From: Ustilaginoidea virens
Lineage: Eukaryota > Ascomycota > Sordariomycetes > Hypocreales > Clavicipitaceae
NCBI RefSeq assembly: GCF_000687475.1
Contig: NC_057321.1
Span: 2,418,001 to 2,482,000, forward strand
Direction of reading: 5' to 3'
DNA length: 64,000 nt
The translations under genes and the position numbers were made by a program. How positions within the stretch are numbered: the stretch's first letter is position 1; each line of letters opens with the position of its first letter. Below the pieces are notes generated by a model. It did not search any database. It was not told where the DNA came from and saw only the letters and a list, made by a program, of their open reading frames with translations. This document shows, piece after piece, positions 11,514-23,562 of the stretch.

Positions 11514-12571
11514 CTAAATCATCTGCGCCGTTGGTGCTCCTAAGCTGTGCTGTCCAAGCCCATGTCGCAGGGTGTCTTGTAGCTCTGCAATCTGGGCCAT
11601 CATGGCCAGAGAATGCTGCGACTGCTGCTCAATCTCCGACTTGAGTTTCTCATTCTCCTCGCGCACTCGCTTGATTTCGTCGCGAAGCTCGTCGAGGTCG
11701 TCGCCCGGCCCGCTGGATCGGCGCTTGCGCTTCTGGCCCGACTTTTCGCTTTCGTTGCCGTCCGGAGACGCGACCGAGTCGGCGGGCGGCGTCGCCCCGT
11801 CGCCGTTGGTGTGCACGCGCCGCAAGTGCTCGTTGAGATTTTCCTGCCGCGAAAACCCTTTCCCGGAATGCCGCTTGCAGTTTGGATGCGGGCAGTTGAC
11901 TGTGTTTTTGGGACCGCCGTGTTTGCCGTGCACTTCGCGCTCGTGTCTCAGCAGGCCGCCCGAGTAGGTGAAGCCAGGGAGGTTCTCGCATCCCATGGCT
12001 GGGCATCGGTACGGCCGCTCATGCTTGTCCATGTGCTTGCTGCTTGGGCATTAGTCTTGGAATCCTCAAAGGGCAAACCAAAAAAAAAAAAAGAGATGAA
12101 AGAATTGGGGGACACCGACTTCCATTCGCATTTTCGGGAAAATGCGCGAACTTCCTCCTTGCAGTCATCCAGGGGACAATGAAACTTGCCATCGGCTTGC
12201 TTCGCGACGTCTCGATCAGGCTTGGGGATCGGCTTCACCCGCGACGAGGGCGGTGATTCAACGCCCGGCGAGGCGTCCTTGCTCTCCGAAATGGGCTCGG
12301 GTATTGACGGCGCATGCAGAGACACTGGAATAGGCGACTGAAACCTGTTCGCGCCAAGGTCCAGCCGCGCGGCATCTTGCAAGCCGGTCCCGTCGTCGCC
12401 CATGATGCCCCGATCGTCGCCCAGGAGGGACGCATCGGCCGTGTAATGGCTGAGGTGCTCGGCGACCTCCGAGTCTGTGAAACGTTGATCGGTGCCATGA
12501 TCGTGCTCATCCCCAATGGGGGGGTAGGCTCCTTCGTGTATAAAGGACCTGGGCTCGTAGGCGACGCTCAT
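11514..12571 (-). CDS. C2H2 zinc-finger protein with C-terminal coiled coil (probable transcription factor)
   Basis: Two exons, 12571-12120 and 12039-11514, give 325 residues. Three C2H2 fingers are visible: C132/C137/H153/H157, C163/C168/H183/H188 and C200/C205/H222/H227. The first is completed across the intron as CEWNKHMDKHERPYRC, which fixes the splice junction. The N-terminal 125 residues are acidic and disordered. Residues about 245-305 hold a basic patch (KRKRRSS) and a heptad-rich helix (LDELRDEIKRVREENEKLK), suggesting nuclear entry and dimer formation. The frame stays open upstream to an ATG at 12910 (438 residues), but that extension is Arg/Pro-rich and looks like leader sequence, so the shorter form is preferred. 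DNA target and regulon are unknown. Confidence 0.82.
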
Positions 12572-14781
12572 GGCGGCGGCGGCGGCGTCGGCGGCGACGA
12601 CTCCTCGATATGTCGACGGCGAGAATGCTCTCCAACGGCACCAGGACACCTTTCGCGGTAGGGGAGGCGGGAGAAGACGACCGCCGCGTGGACCAAAAGG
12701 CACAGGCGCAAGGCGCGCGAGACGTCGGGGAGTGGTGCGATCAGGACGCTCGCGGGTGCCGGGTGCTCGTGCGCTCTCGGTGGGTGCGATGGCCGGCGAC
12801 TGGTAGAAAGCCCCGGGGCCCGACGATGCCAAGTCGTGAATCTGTCGGCGTAGGTAGTAGGTAGCGTCTGCTCGGGGTGGCGGTTTGCTGGCCTGAAAAA
12901 TATGGTTCAAAGGGGTCGAATCGTCAAGATCCGCCCCGGCGGAAATCCAGAGCCCAGCCAGCGTGAAAAGGGAAAGTCAGGAGAGTGGTCACGTGAGGGC
13001 GCGTGAGTGGGTCCTTGGCCTCCAAACGAAGGGGCTGAATGATTATCGACGTGACCGAGGTTCCGAGGTTTGGTCCTTGGTATCGAGATTCTTGAAGAGA
13101 CACAGCCCGTTATATCTATTTTCAGCGTTGGGGCTCAACTAGGCAGCAAAGAGGCTTTTCCGGATGACTCGACTCCACCTCCCACCCCCCCCCTTTTACC
13201 GTTTCCCGCTCGAGCGGTCAGTGACTTGGTGAACGAACCTTCACGAGTTCTCTGAGTCATTGGGCAGCCAGCAGAGGCTGAGTCGTCGTCAGTGTACCCC
13301 GGACGCGTACCATGGAGGCAAGGCTGCGTGTGGTCTTGCGTAGCTCTCCCTCGATCCGATGCACGCGAATCCTGGGCTGCCAGCCCGCCACTGCCCGCCA
13401 CGGGCTGGTCAAGGACGAATTATCCGCTCGTTCCCGCAGCTGCTTGGCAGTCAAAACGTCAGTTTCCTAGAGGCAGCGGCACCAGCAGGCAAACAACGAC
13501 TGTCACGGGCAGGGGCCATGGCGATTTGATGTCAGCGGATCCACGTCGCAGGCCCGAGCCGCAAGGCAGTATCCGTTTGTCTGTCTTGTGTATGCGTATG
13601 TTTTGACGTGCTCCCGAGACAGATGCTCCGGCTTACCCCCCCCAACCCCCCTCGCCGTAACTGAATCGCAAATCGCCAAGATCTATTTTTGGGAGGCTTC
13701 AAATCGGACAAGGGCGGTTGCAAGTTTTAACTGCCATTGCCATTTAGATTTGCCCATGTGATGCTACACTATTGTGGCCCGACGACGGACGTGCTGTCAG
13801 GGCGAGCGGCTCTCTGGAACAGACTCGTCCAACGACATCATGTTCAGCTGCTGGGAGCTTTCTGTTCCACCCGTCGAATCGTCCAAGAGGCTTGTCAGGT
13901 GGAGATTGTGTAATGAATCGTGTTTGGCAGATTGCTTCCGTCCCATTCGCAGGCTCTTGCTCATGCAGCCTCTACCTGCAGGGCTTGGCACTTTCCAGGA
14001 CGACGACTGCAGACTATCGCGGCAGACATGTCAGTCAAAGCGAATAGCATGTGTATACCCAGTGTCCATCATACTATTCTCTGTGGCTTCTTGGGTTGTC
14101 TAGAAACGCACGTGTCCGAACCGAATCGCTCTGGACAGCCCATCTCAATGACCTGCCGATACATGGACAGAATGGGCTATTGCTAGGTGCGGATTTTTTC
14201 CGTCTGCAGTGACGTTGTCCTTTGAGCCTTTATCTCTGCAAGTTTCAAAGTTTGAGGCCGACGTGATGGATAGTAGAGGATTTTCGCACTGCCTACGGCA
14301 ACACACCGCGAGTCGGCACCAGGTGAAGCCAAATGCTGCAATGCAAAATGGCTGTCTCGCAAGTTTTCCATCAAACAGAAGCTCACGAAATGATTCTTTT
14401 CACCCGCGGAAGAGAGCGCACTTATCGAGAGACTGCAAGGCTCATTCGAGCTTGAGACACATGGAAGCCATGGCTATCCGCGTCAATCTACAATCCAAAG
14501 TTCTCCGCTCAGGTTCTGGTGCAACTCGGGCAAGACCCACCGGCGCCATAGCAGCAAATCTCCATCCCAATCTACGGAGTACGCCGTGCAGCTTGGCAAA
14601 CCCAGAATTTTTGCACAATCATAAACGCTGCCTCGTCCGCCAGCTCCCTCGCGCCCAGCAAACGTCTTGGCCATCTTTATCTATTTATTCTCGGCGCGCT
14701 CATCACCGTCCATCACCGTCCACACCCCTCTTCGCTCTTCGGGTCATCAATCCAATCGGGCCAAACCGGCTGGCAGCCCTC
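12572..14781. other. Intergenic between divergent zinc-finger and MFS genes
   Basis: No supported gene lies here. The first 340 bases continue the zinc-finger frame and are probably its 5' leader. The frame upstream of the transporter (14209-14781) is open but has no family signature. One TACGGAGTAC motif occurs at 14573-14582, about 200 bases before the transporter start. Confidence 0.5.
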
Positions 14782-16605
14782 ATGGCCGTTGAAGATGTCG
14801 GAGACGACGCGCAGAATAGCAATGGCCAGAAACAAGCTGAGCCGGAGAATTATGACTACGATGCTGAAACTGTAGAGCGGGTGTACAAGTTCGTTTTCTG
14901 TTCCATTCCGCACTGCTTCTCCAAGTCTCCGAACGCGGACAGGGTAGTATTGGCGAATGCTAACATTGATCCGGGCAGGAAACTCGACTGCAGAATCATT
15001 CCACGTGGGTGAAGGTCCCGGAATTTCGAGACGTGGCTTGCTAACTGATCTGGTCAGCATTCTGGCTGCTCTACTTTCTGTGCTCTGCCATCCGCTCCAA
15101 CATTGGAATCGCTCAGACAATGAACGTGCGGGAGAAGCATGACCTTGTGTCGGTCCTGCACTTGACAGCCAAAGATACGTCTACCGCTTTGGCACTGTTC
15201 TACGTCTCGTACGTCATTTTCGACGTCCCGTCAAACTTGATCATGGCCAGGGTGAGCCCACGAGCATGGATGGCACGCATCGTCTTGACCACTGGTCTCG
15301 TCGGAGCCTGTTTCGCAGCCGTCGACAGTGCCTGGAGCCTAAAGCTCCTGCGGTTCCTGTTGGGAATGGTGATTGCGGGAATGTGGCCCGGCATGGCTTT
15401 TTACCTGACTCTTTTCTATCCGCCGTCCAGAACGGGCAAGCGCATCGGCATGTACTTTACCGCCTCGCAGGTTTCCGCCGCTGTTGTCGGCTTGGTTTCA
15501 GCCGGGTTCCAGCTGATGGATGGCGTCGGTGGCCTCGAGGGTTTCCGCTGGATGTTCCTGATCTATGGCCTCGTCGGCATTGCCCTCGGCACCGCCTTGT
15601 TCTGGTGGCTGCCCGAAAGACCTTTGGCTCCCGGGCAGATGAGGGAACCGTCAACGTGGCTGAACTGGATGCCACGAACCCCCGAGGCTCTGACGGGACA
15701 AGATGCCGTTGTCCACTACCACGACCTCGCAAGAGTGTACCACCCGAGACGCTGGACCCTGAAGGATCTAGGCCGTGTGCTTTTGGACTGGCGACTCTGG
15801 CCGCTGACCCTCATGTACTTTGGGGTCGTCGGTGTCGGCATCGGGACTCAACTGTACGGATCCGTCATCATTGCTGCCATTCAGCCGAAAGCAAGCGCCA
15901 TAACAGTCAGCTTGCTTTTCGCGCCCATCTGGATTGTAGGTATCAGCTCTGCGGGGGCCAGTTCACTCTTCTTTTCACTTGCTCCCTTTTGCCTTTTTGT
16001 TCCATCCATCCAAACTAAACTCTTCTCCCCAGATGGACCTCATTGCCATTGTCATCGTCACCCCTCTGTCGGATCGCTTCCACCACCTGCGCGCATTCTT
16101 CTTTGCCGGAGCAGTCTGCATCCAGATTGCCGGCCTGCTCACGACAACGTTTGCCCTTGGGAACGGCTGGGCCCGATACGGCGGCCTCCTCATGGTCGGC
16201 TTCGGCCTCGGTCCCACCGTGCCCATTTGCATGGCTTGGAGCTCCGAGATTTTCCAGCGGCGGCACGGAGAGGTTGGCGTTGCCGCCGCCACAGCCCTGG
16301 TGTCTGGGCTGGGCAATCTAGGCAGCATCACGACAACCTACGCCTTGTACACGGGCTGGCCGGAGGATGCCGCCAAGGGGCCCCGTCAGTTCCGCAAGAG
16401 CAATCTCACCATGATTGGCATACTGTGCCTGAGCATCGCCAGCGCGTTGGCCATGGCGGTCCTGCTCCGCGTGTTTGGCAACCCACCGAGCACGAAGCTG
16501 CCCGACGGCCCGTTGGGCGAGTTCGAGGACGGGGCAGCCCGACGAGAGGCCCGACAGCGTGGTTTCGGCAAGTTGCCTGCCTGGGCTGGGACTCGCCGGG
16601 CGTGA
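14782..16605 (+). CDS. MFS transporter, anion:cation symporter (allantoate/nicotinate permease) type
   Basis: Exons 14782-14888, 14979-15004, 15058-15935 and 16033-16605 give 527 residues. The second exon is only 26 nt and completes the conserved KLDCRIIPPFWLLYF entry into helix 1. The topology is that of a 12-helix major facilitator: two six-helix halves separated by a hydrophilic loop around residues 215-265, which contains the YHPRRWTLKDL-like helix seen in the ACS/DAL5 group. The helix 2-3 loop carries the SNLIMARVSPRAWMARI stretch that takes the place of the MFS signature. Family members import organic anions such as allantoate, nicotinate or pantothenate across the plasma membrane; substrate cannot be told from sequence. 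No catabolic neighbour suggests a pathway. Confidence 0.88.
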
Positions 16606-17229
16606 GAAGCCGCGGGCGGCTGAGCCTTGCCTGCTGGTCCCGTGTGCGTGCCGCATGGCTGCCAAGGGCCTTTCAATCATGCACACACACTGCTGAAGCA
16701 GTACACGCTCCCCTTGATGTATCCTTTAACATCATCGTTTATTTTGCATCATTGTTCGATTTTTCAAACGTCACGATACCCCGGTATTTATACCTTGTGC
16801 AACGAGGCGAGATGGACGGCGAGCCCCGAAGGCGACGGTGCTTCTACCATTGCCAGACGGCGTGATCCCCGCGCTGTTGCTCTTTCCCCCCATCATCCAA
16901 GGCGTGTCGGTGCGCTGGGTTTGGGACCATGGGATGTCCTGGTTTAGGTGTAGTTGAATGCAGTGCTTGTCGGGAGCTCGTCTGCCGTGATGGAGTTTGC
17001 CGCTGCGCCGTCGTGCTGAGGGCCTGGTTCACTGGGTCGAGCGAAGGCTGTGCTTCAGGTTGGCCGTGTGCATCCTGGTTCACTGATTGCATTGCAGCCT
17101 TGTGTCTCGGGCGAGCCTTGTATAAGTAGCCCGTGGGCCGCGAGTCTTTTCGCTCCGTCGTCAATGACAGCCTAATCTGCGGCATTCCACATTCGCGGGA
17201 TGTGAGCCTGGCGTTTGGGGTGCAGCATT

Positions 17230-17605
17230 ATCCATCTTTTAACCCGTTGAATCATGCTCTTTGAAGTCATGATATGTCTGTTCAACGTTGATTCCTTGAC
17301 CGAAACTTGCTTTTTACAGTCATGGTCCGTCTCTATGCTTCTTAAACCCGTTAACCTTGCTCTTTGAATCACGAATAATCTCTTTACTCCTTTAACCGTT
17401 TACTCTTGCTCTTTAAAGTCACTATTCGTGTCTATACTTCCTGGACCATTTAATCTTGCTCTTAAAGTCACCATTCGTATCTTTACCTCTTAAACCCGTT
17501 TAATCTTGCTCTTTAAATCACGCCTAATCTCTACTTCCTTGACCATTTAATCTTGCTCTCAAGTCACCTTTTGTCTCTTTACTCCGATAACCGTTTAATC
17601 CTTTA
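17230..17605. repeat. Degenerate minisatellite of about 50-55 bp, about seven copies
   Basis: A core resembling TTTAATCTTGCTCTTTAAAG followed by TCAC and then CTCTTTACTTCCTT-like sequence recurs at about 17247, 17308, 17352, 17406, 17455, 17508 and 17555. Copies differ by substitutions and small indels. The array is pyrimidine-rich and AT-richer than its surroundings. Confidence 0.75.
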
Positions 17606-17689
17606 CAAGCCACGCATTTGGCACGCTGTCGCAGTCTCTTCGGCCACCTCGCGCTGGAGCATCCAAAGCCCCGGCGGCTGACGCCAACG

Positions 17690-18600
17690 CCGCCAAGGGG
17701 GGCCGGGAACTTGGCGATGACGGCGGGGACGGTTGCCGATGATGACGACGAGCAGGGTGTTTGCCCTATGACAACAAGGGGGGACTTGGAATTGAACAAC
17801 GATCCGGGCACGGAGGCACAACGGCAGAGTTGATGCGCTAATGGCAAGGGCGCTTTTTTTTGCCTGGCAACCACGGGAGGGAATTCGACTAACACTAACA
17901 GCAAGGGAAGCCGACAACGCCCAAGACGGTTGCCAATGATGCGAGGGTCGTCCGTCCGATAATCGCGATGAGGAGGCAATTCAACGACAATCCGGCAGGC
18001 GTCCAACCGATGTACCGACAAGGACAGAATTCAACGACGTAACAGCGAGGGCGTTTATGATGACCACGAGGGGGCGTTGAAGCTGACATGGCAGCAAGGG
18101 AACCTGGCCAATGATGACGCCGAGGAGGACACTTGGCGACGACGAGGGCGTCTGCCTGACAATACCAAGGCCATTTAACGAACATGATGACGAGGAGGGC
18201 GGTGGACTTGTAATAATGGCGAGGACCTGGTAATAACAACGCCAAGGAGGACGTTGCGATAACAAGGGTGTCTGCCCGATGTTATTAATAATAATAATAA
18301 TAATAATAAGAGGCATTTAATGATAAACCGGCGAGGCATCACCTAGTACACCGACAAGGGTAGAATTCAACAACATCTAACCGACATACCCACACGGACA
18401 GCTCCAACAATGCATCCAACAATGTACCCACAAGGACAGATTTAACCACGCGGCAACGACGTTCTAGCTGCCGCAGAAGGGCGGACTCTATAGCACAAGG
18501 GCGCCTGGCAACAACGCCAGGGACATTGGCCAAACGAGCGCGTCCCGCGACAAGGAGGGATTCACCAAACCCCGCAGGGTCATCTCGCACATCCAGCCGG
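17690..18600. repeat. Degenerate purine-rich minisatellite-like region
   Basis: Variants of GATGACGACGAGGAGGGC, AACAACGCCAAGGAGGAC and CCGACAAGGACAGAATTCAA recur at irregular 40-55 base spacing on the plus strand. I could not define one exact period by eye. The minus frames across it give repetitive Ile/Val/Ser/Arg strings with no domain. Confidence 0.55.
18283..18309. repeat. TAA trinucleotide microsatellite
   Basis: About nine TAA/ATT units lie inside the degenerate minisatellite region. Confidence 0.85.
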
Positions 18601-19051
18601 CAAGCGCTAGACCGAAGCGACGCACGGCGAAACGCGCCGCATTAGGTACCTAGGTAGCTAAGCTAAGCCTCCTAGAGCTGACTACATCGTCATGCGCACT
18701 CTGCATCCGCACCGGCGCGCCGCAGCCACGCAGGCAAAGCCAAGGCGCTCCCGTAAGACAGTGTCCATGCAGGCCCGAAGCCTGGCTGCTCGTCAGCCCG
18801 CCATGGGACCGTCTGCAGCCCGGGGGCAGCCGAGGTGGTCTCGCCTGCCTTGGCGTTCGGCGCGAGACGGACCCCGGGGGGGGTCTGGAGGCCTTTTTTG
18901 GGTGTTCTGTGAAATGGAGATTGTCGCAAGAGGAGGCGCGGCGGCAAGTCCGCGCCGGGCCTGGCGTGGTGCGATCGCCGTTGAAGCTCGGCCTAGGCGG
19001 TCTGCATCCGGGTACGGCTCGACGGGGTCTGCCGCCCTCGGGCACCCTCGC

Positions 19052-21646
19052 CTACACGGCCTGCACGTACGAGGCTGGCACGCTGCCCGTCACGCCCGCC
19101 TTTTCCACCTCCACCCACCCGTCGCCCGGGTCCGCCCTGACGAGGAGAAAACGCTCGCCCTCGGCCATGGAGTGCTCGTCGGCGCTCTGCGCCGCGTACT
19201 CGTACAGCGCCTCCACGTACTTGAGTTTCTTGGCGCCGCGCCGGGGCGCCACCGCCGGGCCCTTCTTCTTGCCCGCCGCGCCTGCCGACGGTGCTGCGGA
19301 AGACGCCGTCGAGTTGGAGTAGGTCGACTCGGGGCGGGCGGGCGCGCAGGCTGGAGAGGTGCTCAGGTCGACGTATGTGGCCGGCACGACGCCCTCTTTG
19401 TGGCCGGCGCGGACCTTGACCCAGCCGGAGCCGTCTGGTTGGTTCTTGTCAGCAAAGTAGGATAGAGGGGAGACAACGAAGAAGAAGAAAGAGGAGGAAG
19501 GAAAAAAAGGAGATGATGAAGAGAAATCAGGAAAAAGAAGAAGATAAAAAAAAAAGGGGGCGGACGTACCATCGGGCTCTAGCAAAATCACTTCCTTGCC
19601 TTCGGCAACCGACAGCTCTCCGTCGCCGTTGGCGTCAAACGCGTACAGCATCCTGCCTCTCTTCATGTCCTCCGCGTCGGCGCTTCCGTCGAGCCCGCCG
19701 CCGCCCGGCATCTCGCTGATGTAGGCTGCCGGTGGCGGAGCTGCCATTCTTTTGCGGGTGCTCGTCGCGGGTTTGGCTGCTGACGGCGAGTCGCCCGCGT
19801 CCGAGTCGCCGGCGATTCCCGGTCCAGGCCCAGACACGGACCTCCTCGCCGAGTGCAGGCTGAGCGACGTCATGGTGTTTGACCTCGACAGGTCGGGGGG
19901 GGTGTCCGCGACGTGGGCCGGCGCGGCCGGGCTTGGCGCGACCAGCCGGTTGGCGGCTTCCTGGCGCTCGGCCTTGAGCTTCTTCCGCTCTTCCTTGGTC
20001 TGCTCGCCGGGGCAGTCGGCCGGCACCTTCATCTCGCATTTGCCGTGGCACGTGTAGCCGCAGTCCCTGCAGTCGAAGCCTTTGGCGCTCAGGCCCCAGA
20101 TGCGCTCCCCGCACAGGTCGCAGTTTGTGGGTATCTTGAACATTTGGCTCTTGAAGTTGTGGTTCTTGGCCCCCAGGGTGACGTCGCCGACGACGGCCGT
20201 GATGGTGCCCGTCTCGACCTCGGCCGTCAGCCGTTGGCGGTCCAGCGAGTGCAGGTCTTCCTGCATGGCGAGCAACGAGCGCGCCGCCTCGAACTGGTCC
20301 TTGGCTTCGGATCCGGCTCGAGCCCGCCGCTGCAACGTCTTGGCCGAGTCGACGTCTCGTCGCTTCTTGTCCACCTCGCGCCGCAGCTCCCCCAGCTGCG
20401 ACTTGGACTTGCTGAGCACGTTTCGCAGGTAAATCTTGGCCGTCTCGTCCACCACCATGGCGGCGTCGTCGTGCCACACCGGGCTGGGCTCGAACTCCTT
20501 GTCGGGGGGCTCCTGGAAGGTGCCCATGTTGTGCCGCATGTACATGACGGAGTCGAGGTGCGGCAAGTTTCTCGTCACCTCGTGGCCCAGGTGCTCCACC
20601 ATGGCCTGGCTATCCCGCAGCATGCTCCCCTCGAGCTGGCTCGCCAGCGCCCAGAGCCCGTTCAGCTTGGACGTCTTGAACTCGCTCAGATGCTGCAGGC
20701 TGTTCATGAGCTCGGGGACGTACTCGTGGTAGTACTTTTCCTTGAGCTTGTTGGTGACGTTGATGGCAACGAGGTAGCTGTTTTTGACATTGTTCATCTC
20801 GCAGATTTGCTGCTGGTAGGCGCTCTGGGCTTTGGCCTTGTCGTAGTGCGATTCCGACTTTTTGCGCCGCGTTTCCACTTCCTGGCACACGGCGTCGTAC
20901 TTTGCCTTGACTTTGCGGAGGTCGCCGTACGACGAGTCGCGCTCGGCGGCGAGCTTGTCCGCGTATTCCGCGTGCTTCTTGCGAAGCTCTTCGAAGCGTG
21001 CGCCGTGGTGTTTTAGGGGTTCGGCCACCTGCGAGACGAGGAGACTGGCGTATTTGTCGTGCTCTGCGGCGCGAGACTCGAGAGTAGTCAGTTGGGTAGA
21101 CCACGTTGTCAGTGAGGCACTTTTGGGTGGGGAAAGAAAAAAAAAAGGAAAAAAAAGAAAAAAGGAAAGGAGGAAGAGGGAAGAGAGAAGAGCAGTGATG
21201 CCACGTTAGCGAGAAAACTTGGGCCCTCATTCATTCATGTTTCGGTTGTGCAACACCAGCTTCCGTACCTTTCCAACGAGCCAGGCGTCATGCTCGGGGT
21301 ATCACCAACACTCAACGGGGAGGCCTTTTTGTTCTTCTTTTCAAAGTACTTCTTTGCCAAGGCACTGAGCTTGGCGCTGTATTCTTTCTCAATGAGGGAC
21401 CGTTCTCGGTAAAACTGCTGGATATCCTCGAGCCAGCCGATGCCATGGCCTACCCAGGCGCTCGCTGGCTTGAACCCATCCTATGGCTGGACGTTAGCCA
21501 GGCTCTCGATCAAGTCGGGACACCACATTCTGAGCCGAGGCGGGTTCGGAGACGGCCATGTGGTGAAGGCTAGCAGTGACGGCCAGCCTGCTGCTGCTCA
21601 CCTTCAACTCAGCGCCAAAGGTGGGCAGTTGGTCCACCTCGGCCAT
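19052..21646 (-). CDS. BZZ1: BZZ1-type F-BAR/C1/double-SH3 actin-regulating protein
   Basis: Exons 21646-21602, 21480-21269, 21119-19570 and 19434-19052 give 729 residues. The start encodes MAEVDQLPTFGAELK and leads directly into the F-BAR domain (about residues 10-290, helical and charged, with the FYRERSLIEKEYSAKL entry). A phorbol-ester/DAG-type C1 zinc domain follows at about 406-455 (HNF...C-x2-C...C-x2-C...H-x2-C...C). Two SH3 domains lie at about 575-625 and 672-729, each ending in a VPA(T/S)YV motif. This order is diagnostic of fungal Bzz1. In yeast Bzz1 binds Las17/WASP and type I myosins at endocytic patches and promotes Arp2/3-dependent actin assembly; the same role is inferred. 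The last intron splits the first SH3 domain. Confidence 0.93.
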
Positions 21647-22869
21647 GACGGAGGGATTCGTCCGGCAATCATGTACGTAACCATGTACCGAGCGAGAGGG
21701 CCGTGGATGCGGGACGGGACGGCGTCAGGAGGATGGGCGTGGGGATGGGGATGGCGAGGCGGATTCAACCGGCGGTTGAGGGGGGAGATGGGGGGTTGGT
21801 TTGGTGTCAATGAAGGTCGAGCGAGAGGCTGGGAAGAATGGACGATGCCTGGGCGATGGTGGGGATGTCTGGTTGGCAACTGGCGAGGCATGGTGGTGGT
21901 ATGTACTCCGTACAGTACGTACATGTCGGCGGGCCTTGCCGGAGGTGGTGGAGTCGGGTGATTGGATTTGGTCTGAAACGAGCTTCTGCTGCCTTGAAAC
22001 ACTCTGCGTCACTCTTGCTCGCGCTCCGTACGGAGTACTCTGTCGACTTGTCTGTCAGTGTCAGTCCACCAGACCCTTTCAGTCCCTCCACGGGCCAGAC
22101 TCCAGTGGACAGTGGACAGTGGACAGTGGACAGTGGACAGTGGACAGCGGACAAGGGTACGTCACTCTTGCGACCGCTGATGTTTTCAAGCTTCCAGGCT
22201 TCTAATTGACATTGACCCCGCCATTTGCTCCGTGCGAGTACCTTGGCTCTCGAGTACCTGGCAGGTACCAGGAACGTCGCGTCCGTCGCTTCTTCTTGTT
22301 CTTGTTCTTTTCTGCACGGAGTAATCGTTCCTTGATGCCCGCCTCCAAACCCCATCCAGCTTTCCAGAGAAAGCGGCCATCGTCAACCGCGTGTGCTACC
22401 CCTAGGCCCCTTGGTCTACCTGGTACCGACCCAGACTCAGCGGGTACCTCGTATCGATACGGTGCGCATGTCTGGTACCTGGTACCTGCCCTCAGGTAAT
22501 CCGAGACAAGTCCGTCCCCCCTGCGCCTGCTGAGCAACCACGCGTGTCCGCGCAACTCCGTACAAACAAACACGTCTCGTCGGCCTCTGCATAAGCGGAG
22601 CGCGCCTCTTTGGGCTGGCACATACTCCGTACTCCGTACAGTATAGTATGCATTGATTGACACGTCTGCAGCCAGCAGTGGCCGGGCGGCACCCACCCGC
22701 CGCATTTCGCTGCAACCCGAGCGGCAACCGCTGTGCCTCCTTCCAGTTTCAGATCGCCGCTGCAGCCCCCCCACCACGCGCACCGCCCTCCCACGCTCCT
22801 GCCAGTCCCCTCCCTCAACCACACATATGTATTTACAATACCTATATATACACATCACAGTCGTCAGCC
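21647..22869. other. Divergent promoter region between BZZ1 and the YciI gene
   Basis: No coding unit is supported. The stretch holds a 7-bp tandem array (22103-22153), repeated TACTCCGTAC-type motifs (21904, 22024, 22623) and GGTACCTGGTACC-like stretches near 22255 and 22477. All are non-coding signals seen in several other intergenic regions of the window. Confidence 0.55.
22103..22153. repeat. 7-bp tandem array (CAGTGGA)
   Basis: About seven consecutive CAGTGGA units, the last with one substitution, lie 720 bases upstream of the YciI gene start. Confidence 0.9.
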
Positions 22870-23562
22870 ATGGCCGCCCGCCTGCCCGTCGTCTCCGCCC
22901 TCGCACGCCTGCCCAGACGCCGCCCATCCCGTCCTCGCACCACCCTCTCCGCACGCACAATGGCCTCTGCCCCCAGCACCCGCGAGTTCCTCGTCATCAT
23001 CCCCGACAAGCCCGGCGCAACCGCCAAGCGGCTCCAAGTAAGACCGTACGTTGGAGCCTCCCCAGCGACCACCCGCCCCCGCCCCGACGTCTGCGGACAG
23101 CTGACCCGCCCCGGCCCCAGGGCTCACCTCAAAAACATCACGCCGCTCACCGAGTCCGGCGTCGTCAAAATGGGAGGTACGTCCCGATCCCCGCTCGCAC
23201 ACGGGGGCTCGCTAGGCGCTCGCTGACAAGGTCGGCTCTGGGGCGGGGGTTGGGGGATGGCGCGCGCGGGTTGCAAAAGGCGCTCTGCTCAACAGCTTCC
23301 CCGAGGGGGACGACCCGGCGACCTTTGACTTCATGGGCAGCACCGTCGTATTCCGCGCCGAGACCAAGGAGCAGGTGCTGGAGCTGCTCAAGCAGGACGT
23401 GTACTCGGCGTCTGGCGTCTGGGATATCGAAAAGGTGAGCGTGGCATGCCTCGTCGGTCGGGGGGGGGGGGGGGGGGAGGGTGGGAAGCTTCATGTGCCA
23501 AATGAGACTAAGCGACGCAGGCGCAAATCTACCCTTTTCTGTGCGCCTTTAGAGCCCCGTGA
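22870..23562 (+). CDS. YciI-domain (YCII-related) protein, probably mitochondrial
   Basis: Exons 22870-23045, 23121-23176, 23280-23434 and 23521-23562 give 142 residues. Residues 1-33 are rich in Arg, Ser and Ala with no acidic residue, as in a mitochondrial presequence. The rest is a single dimeric alpha/beta-barrel YCII-related domain (EFLVIIPDKPGATAKRL, then RPAHLKNITPLTESGVVKMGG, FMGSTVVFRAETKEQVLELL and an AQIYPFLCAFR end). The first donor was set at 23046 because it restores the conserved KRLxVRPxHL stretch. The family has no settled biochemical role; bacterial members resemble small dehydratases or muconolactone isomerase-like folds. A second in-frame ATG at 22960 (MASAPSTREF) would yield a form without the presequence. 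The third intron contains an 18-base G run. Confidence 0.87.

Larger units (their letters stand above)
16606..19051. other. Repeat-dominated intergenic region
   Basis: Between the transporter and BZZ1 I see no gene. Two adjacent degenerate minisatellites fill 17230-18600, and a TAA microsatellite lies inside the second. A GGTACCTAGGTAGCTAAGCT stretch at about 18645 belongs to a motif family seen elsewhere in the window. A 66-codon Cys-rich frame at 16929-17129 was examined and rejected. Confidence 0.55.

Noticed and set aside
16929..17129. 66-residue Cys-rich frame resembling a small secreted effector
   Set aside because: No signal peptide, and the DNA contains an internal CTGGTTCACTG duplication; the cysteines look like a composition effect.
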